A stretch of 64,000 nt of DNA from Nannobrachium achirus (Eukaryota; Chordata; Actinopteri; Myctophiformes; Myctophidae). Below the pieces are notes generated by a model, which saw nothing but the letters and a program-made list of their open reading frames with translations, searched no databases and was not told the DNA's origin. Positions 26,940-38,840 of the stretch are shown here, one piece after another (position 1 is the first letter of the stretch; every line of letters starts with the position of its first letter). Both the position numbers and the translations under genes were made by a program. The DNA lies in contig OY997640.1 in assembly GCA_963921795.1 (NCBI GenBank), positions 48,647,381 through 48,711,380 on the forward strand. The letters run 5' to 3'.

Positions 26940-27017
26940 GGGGGGGTCCCCCAGTTCAAATACGATTATGATTATTTTGGAGGTTCGTGGCTTGAACAGT
27001 TTGGGAACCCTTGCCCT
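26940..27017 (-). mobile_element. end of a degraded hAT element
   Basis: GAACAGTTTGGGAACCCTTG preceded by a G run; only one end was seen. Confidence 0.5.
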
Positions 27018-28082
27018 ATGGCACGTCTACAGCTGTAGTCAGAGGCCCTTATTTGGATCAATTCACACGGTAAATAAGATCTCTCTCATTACCTAGTATC
27101 TGAAATGACCGAGATGGGAGTGTCTGTTCCATTCAAATTTTGTCGTCGCACCAAAAGCGTCCATGCTTGATATGTAGCTTCTGCAATTGACAAACGACAA
27201 CAAGGATAGCAACAGCAGAGTGAGCAGACATTGGATTAGTTATACAAAGTTAAATATAGTTTTAGTCGCTGACACAATATAGCCATACAGTTTGCTTCTC
27301 AAACCATATGGTTGAGGACCATCTACCCAACTTGGAACTGAAATGGGCATTCACCACCATGGTTTGTATTTGCCATGCTTTCTTCCTGTGTCAATTTGCA
27401 CGGTATTGCTCCAACACCTGAGGTAAAACACGTTTTTTTCTTTTTCCTGCGTAAAAGACGTTGGAATAGTTTCTGGCACAAGAGCATAAGAATTACTGAC
27501 ATGGCCTATTCGGAGAGCATGAAATCACTGAAATGCTCAATGGCAATGATTGATTACTTTACCCCACCTCCCCTGCACAAGTATCCCGTCCAAATCTGAC
27601 CACAAACTATTTCTCTCTGGCCATCTTGAAATGAAAACATCTAGCCTTAAATTAGTCAAGCTTAAGGGTGCTATATTTTTCTTGCAAACGAGTTGTGAAT
27701 GGTCTCCAGTAGCCTCATGTTTGATCCTGAGGGTTGTTTTTTGGGCTCCCCAGAGAGTCCACCAGAGCCCACAACATTGGCAGCGTTGCCACATAAGCCT
27801 CTGTGAAAGCCAAGGAAAATGTGGGTGCCACTCGTGAGGACTTCCAGAGGACTTGCCCTTCAGATCAAACGGTGTTCCGCAGAGACAGACGGTATAGGCT
27901 CCAGTCAGGCCTGAGACCAGCCACTTACTGTACAGGCAATGTGGCTGAAATTATACTGTAGTACAGCCACAGGAAGTGGACAGGGCCACATGATCTATGG
28001 CAGCAGGGCACACCAGTCCTCACATTACCCCTCTGTCTGTGTGTCTCCTACGCTGGGCTGAACATTCACACATGGCCCCAGC

Positions 28083-28160
28083 CTGCTCTGCGGTCTGACG
28101 CACGCACGCACGCACGCACGCACGCACACACGCACGCACGCATGCACATACACACACAAG
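28083..28160. repeat. (GCAC)n tetranucleotide repeat
   Basis: ACGC repeats with ACAC/CATG interruptions. Confidence 0.9.
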
Positions 28161-28248
28161 GGCGTCACAAGGGGGGGGGGGGAGTGGGACTGAGTTACTA
28201 GGGCCCAAGGTGGAGGGGCTAGGAATTATTTTATACTTTAGCTATTGA

Positions 28249-28320
28249 AAAATAGAAGATATACAAGCTCACAGTGCGGCACCGAGTGCCGCGCTGCGAG
28301 CTTGTAGATCTGCTATTTTT
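28249..28320. repeat. dispersed hairpin, long-stem form
   Basis: Stem AATAGAAGATATACAAGCTC continues into CAGTGCGGCACCGAGTGCCGCGCTG, so the loop is itself a GC-rich palindrome. The right arm ends TAGATCTGCTATTTTT. Confidence 0.9.
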
Positions 28321-28520
28321 TTTATTTTTTTTTTAAGATTTGTTTTTGGGCTTTTTATGCCTTTATTCGAGAGGACAGCAGACCGACAGGAAATGGGGAG
28401 AGAGAGGGGAATGACATGCGGCAAAGGTCGTCCGGATCGGGAATCGAACCGGCGACGCCAGCAGGCATCATAGCCTAGTATATGGTACGCGCCTTGACCA
28501 CCAGGCCAGCGGGCCCCCCA
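28321..28520 (-). mobile_element. tRNA-derived SINE, family 1, inserted in hairpin arm
   Basis: On the minus strand it starts TGGGGGGCCCGCTGGCCTGG, with A-box-like TGGTCAAGGCGCG and B box GGTTCGATTCCCGATCC. A 15-bp perfect duplication AGATCTGCTATTTTT (28306-28320, 28521-28535) flanks it; the duplicated bases are the right arm of the hairpin. Confidence 0.92.
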
Positions 28521-28894
28521 AGATCTGCTATTTTTGAAAAGTCGTGAGAATGTGTGTAAATCTTTGAATATATCTATTTTTTAAGCGAACTAAAATTTTG
28601 CTACTGGGGGGTCCCTGGAACTAATTATTTTGAGATGGGGGTCCGTGGCCAAATACATATCATTTTGGGGGTCCTTCACATGAAAAAGTTTGAGCACCAC
28701 TGACATAGAAACACAGGTTTTTCAAAAAACCTTAGAAGGATTTGAAATGAAAGACTTGCACAAATGTATATCTGCTATTTTTCAATAGTTAAAGCACAAA
28801 ATAATGCTAAATGGGTTAAACCCCCTCCCCCTATGAAGAACATTGATGGGGGGCCCGCAGTGAATCCTTGTACCCAGGGCCCAGAATTTGGTGT

Positions 28895-28935
28895 GACACA
28901 CACACACACACACCCCTACACACACCCCTACACAC

Positions 28936-29024
<89 letters not shown>
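28895..29024. repeat. (CA)n microsatellite, compound
   Basis: CA repeat with CCCCTACA interruptions, then ~85 bp pure CA. Confidence 0.97.
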
Positions 29025-29973
29025 AGCCACCCAAGGGGCCTTCCAGTAACTGCTGTACATACAGGTTCCTCAAAGTCTCTACTCATAGCCATAGTCCAGT
29101 TTGTCGTTTTACACGGACGGAAGCACACACACACACACACACACACATACTGAATCTTGCTTGCTATATCGCTATCTCTCATACTCACCAACAGACACAA
29201 ACACACGTAGCCAGAAGCGGGGAGTTCAGTGGAACAACTTGAGTTTCCTAGAAGTTTGTCTGCATCCAGCTCTACATCCTGTAGCATCTCATGTTCGCAA
29301 GCACGCATGCACACACAAGCCTGTACAAGCCTTATTTGTATATTACAGCAACATTACATTTTCTGGTGTTTACTACTCAACCTTGTTTTTAATTGACCTC
29401 TGATAGATTTTTCAGAACATACCATGTTCTCACAGTTTATATTTATTTATCTTATCATGCCCAATGTTTAGAAAAGTAGGGTTACACGCACATAGCTTAC
29501 TTGTGCTCTCATGCAAAGATATCTGTATGATTAAATGACCACATGCACATTAATACATTCTCTGCACTTCTCTTAGGCATGCACTCAAGAAAATACATTC
29601 TAATGCACTTGTTATGCCTTTGAAGGGGCATATACAGTATGTTCCTCCATACCCTGGTGTAGCATGCCATGACACCCTTATCAGGGTAGAACGTCGAGGG
29701 GAAGAACGGAGGAGCTCTTTTCTGTTTAGTTTTTTATTTCCTCCTCCTCTCATCTTCTAAGTAGTCTTCAAATTCACCTCAGACACTGTCGGGGCTACGG
29801 TTTTACTATAGGTCTGTTTCACTTTCATCGCTCTCTCTCTCTCTCCCCCTCTGTATTTCTTCTCTCCCCCTCTTCCCCTCTTTAAGAGAAACAATCTGCT
29901 TACTATTCCAGCCTTGTAAGGCTTAGAACCATCCCTGTTTAGTCTAGACATGGATCCGGAACAGATACACACG

Positions 29974-29975
29974 CC

Positions 29976-30014
<39 letters not shown>
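29974..30014. repeat. (CA)n microsatellite
   Basis: CGCG then CA repeat, about 40 bp. Confidence 0.95.
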
Positions 30015-30015
<1 letters not shown>

Positions 30016-30563
30016 TCTGGAATCAAGCTGCGGCTGTGTTCTGGTCTTACTTTATCTATGTTCAGACCAACCACACAAGACACCACGTTCAACGTAAATG
30101 TGCGTAACGCGCACTCTCTCTCTGGCAAAAGCCAAAGACGATGATAAATCTGATCTGACTTTGATTTTATTATCAGGGAATGGAAAATAACTAGGGCATC
30201 TCTCTTTCTCTCTCTCTCTCTTCCCCTCTGTCCATGTGATGTTTTGTTTATTTGTGTGTGTGGTCCATGTCATTAACTGCACTGAAATATACAGCCACTG
30301 CAGGATGGATACCCCAGCCCTGTAGCGAGTTGACTCTGCATGTCTCTCTTGGAGCACAGTGAAAGCCTCCATGCTAATGGGAGAAGTGACAAAATTGACC
30401 ATTTATGAGTCTCTACTCTGACAGCCTTGTTTATGGGGACTATACTGTATCACATGCGGATTTATGTGTTTGCAGGACTGTGTGAATGGGTACCTGTTGG
30501 GTCGTGTTTGTGCACGCGTGCATGTGGACATGGACTGAGCATGTGTTTATCCCTACTCTCTCT

Positions 30564-30742
<179 letters not shown>

Positions 30743-31534
30743 TGGAGTGTATCTGTGTCTGGGATCTAGCAGGGGTCTTCCTGGGTTATGTTTCTCTGCT
30801 GTCTCCCTGTCTGGCTGAGCTCGCCTTCCCTGAGGGGAGCAGACAATGAAGCCTTATTTATCCAGCAACCCACAACAAGCCTGCTACCAAATCTGTGCGG
30901 AACAAATTTTCGGATTCGTATCACTTTCCATCGGTGCCGCCCCACATCTGTGGACATTTTGCCGAGGACATTTGCCCCCACCTCCCACCAAATAGTTGAC
31001 TTGCAGTTAATTTCTTCAAGTTTAGTTTAAACTAAGCTTTGCGGACGAGGTGTTGGAGGCTGAGCGCCGGGGCTGCGGAGTGTCCTTCGTTTGTGTTCAT
31101 GTTGTATATGAGTGGAAATGATCAGAACTAAACCCAGACTGAACGGTAGACAGAACATGGACCAGCTTGAGAACACTATCATGAGGACTCAGTGATCATT
31201 GCATCTGTTTTAACTTTTAACACCCAAAAACACTTGCTGCAGGCTGATATATAAGACTTGTTTTTTTTTATCACTTCCAATTTCACTTGTTTGTTGTATC
31301 CTGTATGACTTCTCTCTTTCTTGATTGGATGAAATTGGTGTCATGACCTAAAAAAATAAATATGGTTTACTAAAAAGCTGGCGAGACGGGTAGACCCTTG
31401 ATACATAACAAACGCTCTATGCTATCTATAGCGATGATTACTATAGGAATATAGAGCTTATTATTAACTCTTATTTGAACAAAATATAATAAAATAATGT
31501 ACATTTCCTTTGTATGGGTATTTTGTCTTTACAG

Positions 31535-31600
31535 ATCAGAGACTGGACCTGAATAAGCTGGGTCCAAATGACAACGATACTGTGAGAGGACAGATAGTTG
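31535..31600 (+). CDS. smurf2: smurf2 exon 5 (C2 end / linker)
   Basis: A 66-nt exon encoding (Y)QRLDLNKLGPNDNDTVRGQIV. The LGPNDNDTVRGQ wording is that of SMURF2; SMURF1 reads LNPSDTDAVRGQ. The Asn in LDLNKL replaces the Cys of human SMURF2 (LDLCKL). The acceptor is GTCTTTACAG and the donor GTGAGT. It is in frame with both neighbours (T+AT for Tyr, G+TG for Val). Confidence 0.96.
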
Positions 31601-31633
31601 GTGAGTAATACACACCTGCACACGGAAGTGTGG

Positions 31634-31650
31634 CGCGCGCACACACACAC

Positions 31651-31702
<52 letters not shown>
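31634..31702. repeat. (CA)n microsatellite next to exon 5
   Basis: Begins about 35 bp after the exon 5 donor. Confidence 0.97.
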
Positions 31703-31704
<2 letters not shown>

Positions 31705-32357
31705 CCCACACTAACTCAGTTACACATGTCAGAGTTTATTAAATACAAGAAAGCAAATACTTAAAAGAGTTGATAGCTGAACACCAGCCTTCAATTGATC
31801 ATTGCAAGGAAGGATAGAGTGGTGTGTGAGTGTGAGTGTGTGTGCGTGTACAGTATGTGCGTGTGTGTGTGGATTTCTGCACCTCTGCATAAACCCCAAA
31901 CCACTGTCTCTGGGGTGAGAAGGTGAAGGGAGGATGTTGTTGCCTACATGAACTCCACTTCCACTTTTACACAGCGTTGCACAAGAGCGTAACCTAGACA
32001 TTAAAGTTTTGAGATTGTAGTGCAGTGCTGAAATGGAGATGAAGTACTCATTGCAGTACTCATTGCACCAGCGAAATGTCATGTTGATTTTATTTTCTTC
32101 TCGTTTTCTGACCACAACATTTCAGTTTGTTTCCATCGCGGACGCACACAGAGACAAGCTGAAGGTTGGTTCGTCGGTCGGTCTGTCTGTACGGTGGTTG
32201 GTGTGCAAAGTAATGTGCAGTTGTTTCCTTTTGATCAAGTAGTCAAAATGAAGCAGGCACGTCCAATCAGAATGAGAAACCCCCATTGTCATGTATGAGG
32301 TTCGTACAAGGAAGTTGCCTTGACACATGAGACAGCCTGGCAAAATACTCAACTTAA

Positions 32358-32618
32358 AGCTGCAATCCGGAACGTCATTTTAAACAACCTCTGTTAAATA
32401 TAATATATCTACCACATCTGCTGTGGTTGGAGCTGATCCCCCTACTCTTCACTGATACATCTAAGGTAGAACAACTACTGATTGACAAGTAGTACTGCCT
32501 GAAGCTCACATCGCCAATATCTCCCCCGTTCAAGGGTGGATTTCCTCTTGAATTAGTGGTAGTTGTTTGGTCTCCATGCAGTTGACCTGGCTACAGTTGC
32601 AGATTGCGGATTGTAGCT
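32358..32618. mobile_element. TTAA-flanked MITE
   Basis: Ends AGCTGCAATCCGGAA and (reverse complement) AGCTACAATCCGCAA, with TTAA on both sides (32354-32357, 32619-32622). A TTAA duplication occurs in Kolobok and piggyBac families; which one applies is not decided. 261 bp, non-coding. Confidence 0.7.
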
Positions 32619-34505
32619 TTAATTATTGACACAACAAAGTGCATGTACAGCACTACTGGACATAATATTATGCAATATGTACCTCTGCACTAAGCAATAA
32701 TTTATAGTCAAGCTTAAAGTGTATTTCTTAGTGCTGTGGTAATATGCAAGCTTATTAGTGTTGAGGTAATCCAATTACATTTCTAATGTAATTTTGAATC
32801 TAAGGCTACAAGTCATATGTACTGTAGTATAATAAGAACATAGGTAAATACAGTTTCTGGGTCACAGATTCTCTCCTCTTTGCTTTCAGCATTGCTGTCA
32901 GGTATACCGTAAATCAGGTTTTGGATTCTTAAAATTCATAATCCATTGTAAGAAAGACTGACGAAAGGTCAGGGGAGATGAATTCTCAAACTCTGCTCAG
33001 TTTGTGAGATTAGCAAACAAACACAACTAGAGCCACATCGCAAAAACCTGTCATAAATTGCTGCATGGCTCCTTGACAGGAAAGCCGCATGTGTTACTCT
33101 GTCACACAGTGAAGTGCAAAGGTTTGATTATCCTTCACACCCTACAATATGCACAATACTCTGTCATGTAATGATGTACAATTGAAAACACAAACACACA
33201 TTTAAGTTCTATAGTTGAAAATAGAAGCTACGACATAGTTCATTATATAACTAATTCCTTATGAGCCTATTAAAAGTTCAAGTACTTGACTACGTAACGA
33301 GAAAAACAAAGGTCTCAATCGCAGCCCTCCCAGTCTGGCTGTTTGCACAACCCTGATGCTGTAGTCTATCAGGATGTGGAACAGGTGCACTTCCTCTGAT
33401 TGCCTACTTGGCTGTGGTTGCAGTCGGTTTCAAGTATATATATATATACATATTAAAAAGAAAGAAAAAAACACCAAAGGAAATGGAAGTAGCGTCACTC
33501 CAAAAAATAGAAATGAAAGACTTTGTCTCAGATATACATTGATGTTATGGGTGTGTGTGTGTGTGAGTGTGTGTCATATTTTGTTTTTTTAGACTACATC
33601 AGGCTAATGCGTTTCAGCCAGAGCCTTCATCATAGAATAGTTCCTGATGTAACAAAAAGTCCAATTCCTTTGGTGTTTTTCTTACGCTGTAATCCTCTGG
33701 GCTGCTAGAGGCTCACAACCCTACCTGTAGTAGTCTATATCCTCCTCTGTCTCAGGTCTCAATACAATGACCTACTGGTACATATTACTGGACCCCACGG
33801 ATTACAACTGCTCACTTCCACTCAGTTCAGCGTAGAAATCGAACAGAACAACACATCTCACTGACTAATGATGCCATATTCGTTTCCCATAAGTAATTTA
33901 TAGCTCAGAGACCACTGCGTTCTTTACACTATTTGAGGCTTTGGCGGGAATCCAAACCCTTAATTTATTGACTGTTAAAGTGCGATGAACGCGGCTCTAT
34001 TTGTCTTGTTCAATTAGAGGACGTGAAGCTTTGTACCGCCCACTTGACCCTGTGTTCCAGACTATCACTATATCCTCTTGCTCAGAGTGAATTAACCTCA
34101 CTAACCTCACAACGGTTCACTGTGAGGTCAGTGTGGTTCACAGCACTGCAGCGCTGTAGGTCACTGCTCCTCAGCCAGCGCTATTAGGATCTGTTTGTCC
34201 TGACAATGGATACTTCCCATCCTCGACGTTTCCTCTGACCTGTAGCTGTGTAACAGATACTACTTCTTTCTTTACCTGCATTGTGTTATATTAAAAGCCC
34301 AAACTCACTAAATTTTGCATGTTTTTTGTTTTCTTCTTTTAAATCAAGTACAGATGGGACCACACACAAAAACATACCTTTAACTCGCCACGTGATATGA
34401 TGACCTGGAAATGTATACAAAGCAGTAACAAGTACAATTCAGACTACTATCACATTTTGAAGTCATGTAGCATTGCTCTGCCAACTCCTTTGTCTTTGTG
34501 TGCAG

Positions 34506-34590
34506 TGAGTCTCCAGTCCAGGGATCGTATCGGGACAGGAGGGCCAGTGGTGGACTGCAGTCGGCTTTTTGACAACGACTTACCTGATGG
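34506..34590 (+). CDS. smurf2: smurf2 exon 6 (linker before WW1)
   Basis: An 85-nt exon encoding (V)SLQSRDRIGTGGPVVDC followed by SRLFDNDLPDG. It forms the end of the C2 region and the approach to WW1. It differs from human SMURF2 (GGQVVDC) by Pro for Gln. The donor is GG/GTCAGT, slightly unusual at +3 (C) but supported by the exact codon join GG+C for Gly in DLPDG-WEER. Confidence 0.95.
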
Positions 34591-35165
34591 GTCAGTACTG
34601 AATGTCACTGATTATAGCACTGTCCCTTAACTTTGGGGCATCGCGGTACTTTGCATTCTTGATTTCAAATCCACAGCTTCCATCTGTGGTAATTTGTCAA
34701 CAGCCATTTTTTGCCCTTCCCTGTGTGCAGTTGGTGTTATTCAACAGTGGGCTGCCTTTTAAGCCATGTTGATGTCATCTGTGCCCTTCTGTTTATTAAT
34801 ATCTTCTTCACATTTTCCTTGTTTGTATATTTTAGAACGCAAATGAGTTGGAAGTGTATACTTAAGTACCCTGTTGCAACACCTTCCCTGTTACTGATTA
34901 TTACAAGAAAAAGCACACACTGCTGAGAGATGAGCACGTTTGATAAACTCAGCATGTCAGGCACTGACAGTGGGAGAAAAAAAAAAATTCAGCTTTAAAG
35001 GCTCGTAACAGGTTGTTGACGATCGCCTAAACAGTCACAGCCTATGAGCAGCAGTAGGTTGAAAGCCTAGGTTCAGCACACAGACACGGTGGTGCAATTC
35101 CACAATCTTTTCTGAATACCTGCATTGATTTGCAATTGAATTGTGCAACTTTGTGTCTTTAACAG
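34591..35165 (+). other. smurf2: smurf2 intron 6
   Basis: A short intron (575 bp) with no mobile element that I can see. A poly-A run lies near 34978. Confidence 0.85.
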
Positions 35166-35249
35166 CTGGGAAGAGCGGAGGACGGCCTCTGGGCGGATCC
35201 AGTATCTAAACCACATCACACGCACAACACAATGGGAGAGGCCTACCAG
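35166..35249 (+). CDS. smurf2: smurf2 exon 7 (WW1 domain)
   Basis: An 84-nt exon (a multiple of three, phase 2 on both sides) that encodes nearly a whole WW domain: WEERRTASGRIQYLNH, then ITRTTQWERPTR. Both signature Trp residues and the closing Pro are present, so this is a canonical WW fold that would bind PPxY or phospho-Ser/Thr-Pro ligands. Because exon length and phase are symmetrical, skipping would remove WW1 without a frameshift. WW1 is typical of SMURF2; the common SMURF1 form lacks it. Confidence 0.96.
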
Positions 35250-35254
35250 GTATG

Positions 35255-35265
35255 AACACACACGC

Positions 35266-35324
<59 letters not shown>
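35255..35324. repeat. (CA)n microsatellite next to WW1 exon
   Basis: Starts within 10 bp of the exon 7 donor (GTATGAACACACACGC). Confidence 0.97.
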
Positions 35325-35325
<1 letters not shown>

Positions 35326-35369
35326 CTTTATTTGCGTTCACATTTAACAAGAAATTCTTGAACACACAA

Positions 35370-35830
35370 GCTTGGGAAAACTCAACAAGAATATTTCAGG
35401 ATACAGATCATGGGTACAGGAAGTATCTCCTCCTCCATATATGACGACTGCCAATTATCACAGAATTTTGCCAATGCCTTAGCTCTTGGCTTGGGCATTC
35501 CTGCAATCTGCAGGCCTCTCACAACTGATTTATGGACATTACCCAAGCTTCCGAATATGAACACAATTGCATTTGTAACCAAGCTTTATAATAGCATCCT
35601 TAAGACTTTGGTACTTAACACTTTGAGTGCCATAACTAATATATAGGTTACTGCCAAGGCTTTTTCCTATTGTATTTACATGATTTTCGGGGGCTCGCAG
35701 CTTGTGTCCATTGTGCGAGCGGGGGCTCCCTTTCACGGCTGCCAAACGTCTCTTCTTTCACACACGCTCCCAAAACACCCTCTTCAAAGCACGTGAAGTG
35801 GACCACAATGCGGCGTAATCGCATTAGCAT
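35370..35830 (-). mobile_element. LINE fragment, C-terminal endonuclease-like region
   Basis: Minus-strand translation gives IFGSLGNVHKSVVRGLQIAG followed by MPKPRAKALAKFC, which resembles the C-terminal GSLG-VH block of fish non-LTR retrotransposon proteins. An upstream piece in another frame (SVKYQSLKDAIIKLGYKC) fits the preceding part of that block, so at least one frameshift separates them. 5'-truncated and inactive. The clade is uncertain. Confidence 0.58.
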
Positions 35831-36421
35831 ACCGAGTCAAATCTATCAGTCATGCATATGGTACATGGTACATATTGCACAACAAACCTGCACTCTTAGA
35901 AAGGAAGAAACAAAAAAGAAGTGTCCGTATTAAGTGGTTGCACTTAACTTCCCCCCCGCTTCCCTTCCAAAAAGAACTCCATCCCACTCACAACACAACA
36001 ATAACAGTCAGGCGGTAATGAGTGAGTTCCTATACATTTCCTGAGCCCCCCTCCTCTCCACTGCGCGCACACACATGCACACACCCTCCCGCTCTATAAA
36101 AGGTCAATCAGTCAGCCAGCCGGGCAGCCAGGTTTTGCTTGGCCTCTACTCCTGCAGGAACAACTGTCGCCTTCCTATTTGGCTGGTATCAGTGGAGCCG
36201 GGAGGGGAGTAAGCAAACAAATAATACCGCAACCCACCACCACCACTGCTGTCATCGCCACCACCACTCCTACTCAGACTTCACCTCGCTGCACTTGAGT
36301 CTAGTGTGTGTAGGAGGTGGAGTAGGAAAGGGATGCAGGGGAGAAAGTGGGAGGGGAGGATAGCAGGTATACTCTTGGTTCAAGGGCTTGAAGTGGATGG
36401 GTGACTTTCACATGCCCTAGG

Positions 36422-36500
36422 CCAGGGTTCCCCAATAGGCGGCCCGCGGGCCATTTGCGGCCCGCTGGGGTCTACTGTCTGGCCCACACCTGCTGGCACG
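36422..36500 (+). mobile_element. end of a hAT element (GGCGGCCCGCGGGCC type)
   Basis: CCAGGGTTCCCCAATAGGCG followed by GCCCGCGGGCC; only one end was recognised. Confidence 0.6.
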
Positions 36501-36627
36501 GGTGGACTCGCCGATTCATCATCATCGCGCATCCACGTGCACACAATAGTGATCCCTTAACATATGACTAGACCTTACCCGTTCGAAGATATGTGCTCCA
36601 AAATATGTCAAACGCACCCGGTGAAAG

Positions 36628-36634
<7 letters not shown>

Positions 36635-36675
<41 letters not shown>
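36635..36675. repeat. (GA)n microsatellite
   Basis: About 40 bp of GA. Confidence 0.95.
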
Positions 36676-36678
<3 letters not shown>

Positions 36679-36917
36679 TTCCTAACTGTGAGAGAAAGGG
36701 GTGTGTGTGTGGGGCTACAGATCCCATGGCCTGGAGGAACGGACCGTAACCCTGGCAACAGACAGCAGAGTTCAACAGAAGTGGTTAAGAAAACGCTAAT
36801 TTAAACTGCTTTAATTTGGGAGAAATGAAATTCGGGCTCCGTCAGTGTTGGTATAATGCTAATGGCCAATACCATGTGAACTTTGGGATCAGTTGCTGAA
36901 GCGAGTGAATAGATAAA

Positions 36918-36975
36918 CGTAGATAAGCGTGAGCGTTAGAGCGTTAGAGCGTGAGTGTTAGAGCGTTAGAGCGTG
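36918..36975. repeat. GAGCGTTA minisatellite
   Basis: Repeated GAGCGTTAGAGCGT units with GAGTG variants. Confidence 0.8.
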
Positions 36976-37592
36976 AGTTTGCTCCTTTATTAGTAGGATG
37001 GGAGCCAACGGTCTTTCTCATCTTTGATGTCCATTTTCTCCAAAAAACACTTTTGATGCCAAGGATGGCATTGGATTCTCGCTAAAATAGTACAAGCTGA
37101 AAGGCATCGATCCGCCATTACTGTGTACGCTTTGGACGACAACACTTCCGGGTAAATCTCAAAATGTCATCAAGTAGGAATTGTGAGCGTGATCTACTTC
37201 CGGCCTTCAAAATAAGAGACTGGCCGCGGACGGAGCAGGCGAACGGCAGCTTGGACTTTTAACCCGTTCATGTCTGGAGCACTAAATGGGTTAATACTAC
37301 AGGTATTTAACTTAGCAGAGGGAAAGGACTGGGGGGGGGGGGGTTGCTCTCGGAGGGAGGCAGGAGGTAACTGAGGAAGAAGTTTGGGCAGGTTGGCCAT
37401 ACATAGATAGTCATGGCGTCAGTAATTCTGATCTGACAGACAGAGAGACACACATACTCACACGCACGCACACACAGACTTTCTTTTTTCATGAAAACAT
37501 CCTGTTGATTTTCATTCCTTAGTACAAGCTTAATACCATGCCTAACCATCTAATAACATTTACAGTGCTGGCAAGAATTGTACTGGTTCTTT

Positions 37593-37595
<3 letters not shown>

Positions 37596-37625
<30 letters not shown>
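37596..37625. repeat. (GT)n microsatellite
   Basis: About 30 bp of GT. Confidence 0.93.
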
Positions 37626-37626
<1 letters not shown>

Positions 37627-37796
37627 TATACCCTGTACATACTAGGATTTAATCTGCACACTCTTATTATTATTTCAATCCCGGAAAGAGGAATTTCAGG
37701 AACACCCATTCACAGCATTTCCTGTTTCCCGGGAAATAGATAAGGAAGGAAATAGTGAATAGTGTGCGTGCATATATATATATATACAGTATAGAC

Positions 37797-37799
37797 ACA

Positions 37800-37850
<51 letters not shown>
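37797..37850. repeat. (CA)n microsatellite
   Basis: About 53 bp of CA, preceded by a TA run. Confidence 0.96.
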
Positions 37851-37853
<3 letters not shown>

Positions 37854-37875
37854 TGTGTGTGTCTGTGTGTATACA

Positions 37876-37940
37876 TCAAGGGTCTTCAACAGGGGGTCCA
37901 CGGCCCCTAGGGGGTCCGCAAGGATACTGCAGGGTGTCCA
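37876..37940 (+). mobile_element. end of a hAT-like element
   Basis: AGGGTCTTCAACAGGGGGTC followed by CCCCTAGGGGGTCCGCAAGG. The other end was not seen. Confidence 0.5.
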
Positions 37941-38526
37941 TGTCAGAAATCAGAGGCGGAGGTTGTGGTTTGCCGGCCAAGGAGTGTGTGTGCAAAGTTT
38001 GGCATGGACAGGGGCAACGGTGGCGGAGATAGGAGTAGGAGCAAAAGTGTGACGTGACGGACAGCAGGACGGACAGCCAGTGGAGCTTTTCATAGTAACT
38101 TGCAAACCTGACAGTCGCAATAATTGCTGACTAGGCACACCAAACTAAATGACTGAATTACTGTTCAGTAACTAACACAGAGCAAGACATATCTTACTAT
38201 AAATGCGACAAATCTCTGTGAGCGTGCGTAGATGTAATCTGCGTATCTCGAGAACCGTTCGTCCCCCGGCTTCAGATTCGGCACGCGCGCTCCCCATATA
38301 TGGGCATAAATGGACACATGCAAACAGATGGTCAAAACAGATCGTATGACAACAGGTATAATGGGGTTCTCATTAAAGGGCGGGGCATTCATTCCCTATT
38401 TACATTGTTCCCGAGTTGTCCAGGGTGCCGACTAGACGCCGACTAGAAGCTTCTAGTACTGACTAATGAGTGGAGGTTGGACACTAATGTAATGGGATGT
38501 CCTGCTGCTGTTTGCTGCTCCTGCAG

Positions 38527-38738
38527 GCCAGCATCAGAGTACTCCAGTCCCTCAGGCCGTCCACTGAGCTGCGTGGTGGACGAGAACACACCTGTGGTGA
38601 CGCCGGTCAACGGGGCCGTGGCCGTCGGGCCCCCGGGGGAGCCGCGGCTCCAGGAGAGGCGGGTCCGCTCGCAGCGCCACCGCAACTACATGAGCCGCAC
38701 GCATCTACACACGCCACCCGACCTTCCTGAGGGATACG
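38527..38738 (+). CDS. smurf2: smurf2 exon 8 (Ser/Pro linker, start of WW2)
   Basis: A 212-nt exon encoding (R)PASEYSSPSGRPLSC, then VVDENTPVVTPVNGAVAVG, then RVRSQRHRNYMSRTHLHTPPDLPEGY(E). The N-terminal and C-terminal parts match SMURF2 closely. The middle (VNGAVAVGPPGEPRLQE) is divergent and GC-rich, as expected for a disordered linker. An extra Ser is present in SSPSGRP relative to human SSPGRP. The last residues LPEGY-E begin WW2, whose first Trp position is Tyr in all SMURFs I know. Confidence 0.95.
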
Positions 38739-38756
38739 GTGAGTGGGGGAAACGCG

Positions 38757-38790
38757 CGCGCGTGCGCGCACACACACACACACACACACT
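38757..38790. repeat. (CA)n microsatellite next to exon 8
   Basis: CGCG/CA repeat starting ~20 bp after the donor. Confidence 0.93.
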
Positions 38791-38794
38791 GTCT

Positions 38795-38840
38795 TTATTA
38801 GCATATCGTTGTTGTCGAGTGGAAACCTTGTATGTTGGAT
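38795..38840 (+). mobile_element. inner-MITE fragment
   Basis: ATTAGCATATCGTTGTTGTC and GAGTGGAAACCTTGTATG match 338-372. Confidence 0.6.

Larger units (their letters stand above)
28219..28821. mobile_element. composite MITE copy D, split by a SINE
   Basis: Ends in CTAAATGGGTTAAA and has the hairpin near its left side (28249-28320), as in 46778-47383. The central part (GGGGGGTCCCTGGAACTAAT ... AAGTTTGAGCACCACTG) is the reverse orientation of the GGACCCCC block in copies A-C. Confidence 0.72.
31601..34505 (+). other. smurf2: smurf2 intron 5
   Basis: A 2.9-kb intron. It starts with a CA microsatellite (31634-31702) and holds a TTAA-flanked MITE (32358-32618). The stretch 32640-34480 has only short AT and GT runs, and nothing else I can identify. 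Confidence 0.85.
35250..38526 (+). other. smurf2: smurf2 intron 7
   Basis: A 3.3-kb intron. It contains a CA tract right after the donor (35255-35324), a minus-strand LINE fragment (35370-35830), one end of a hAT element (36422-36500), GA repeats (36635-36675), a GAGCGTTA minisatellite (36918-36975), GT/CA tracts (37596-37625, 37797-37850) and one end of another hAT-like element (37876-37940). Segments 35940-36420 and 36980-37590 show nothing recognisable. The acceptor is GCTGCTCCTGCAG. Confidence 0.85.

Noticed and set aside
28249-28320. Hairpins read as microRNA genes, terminators or a CRISPR array
   Set aside because: They are dispersed, in both unrelated elements and introns, without regular spacing; no expression evidence is available.
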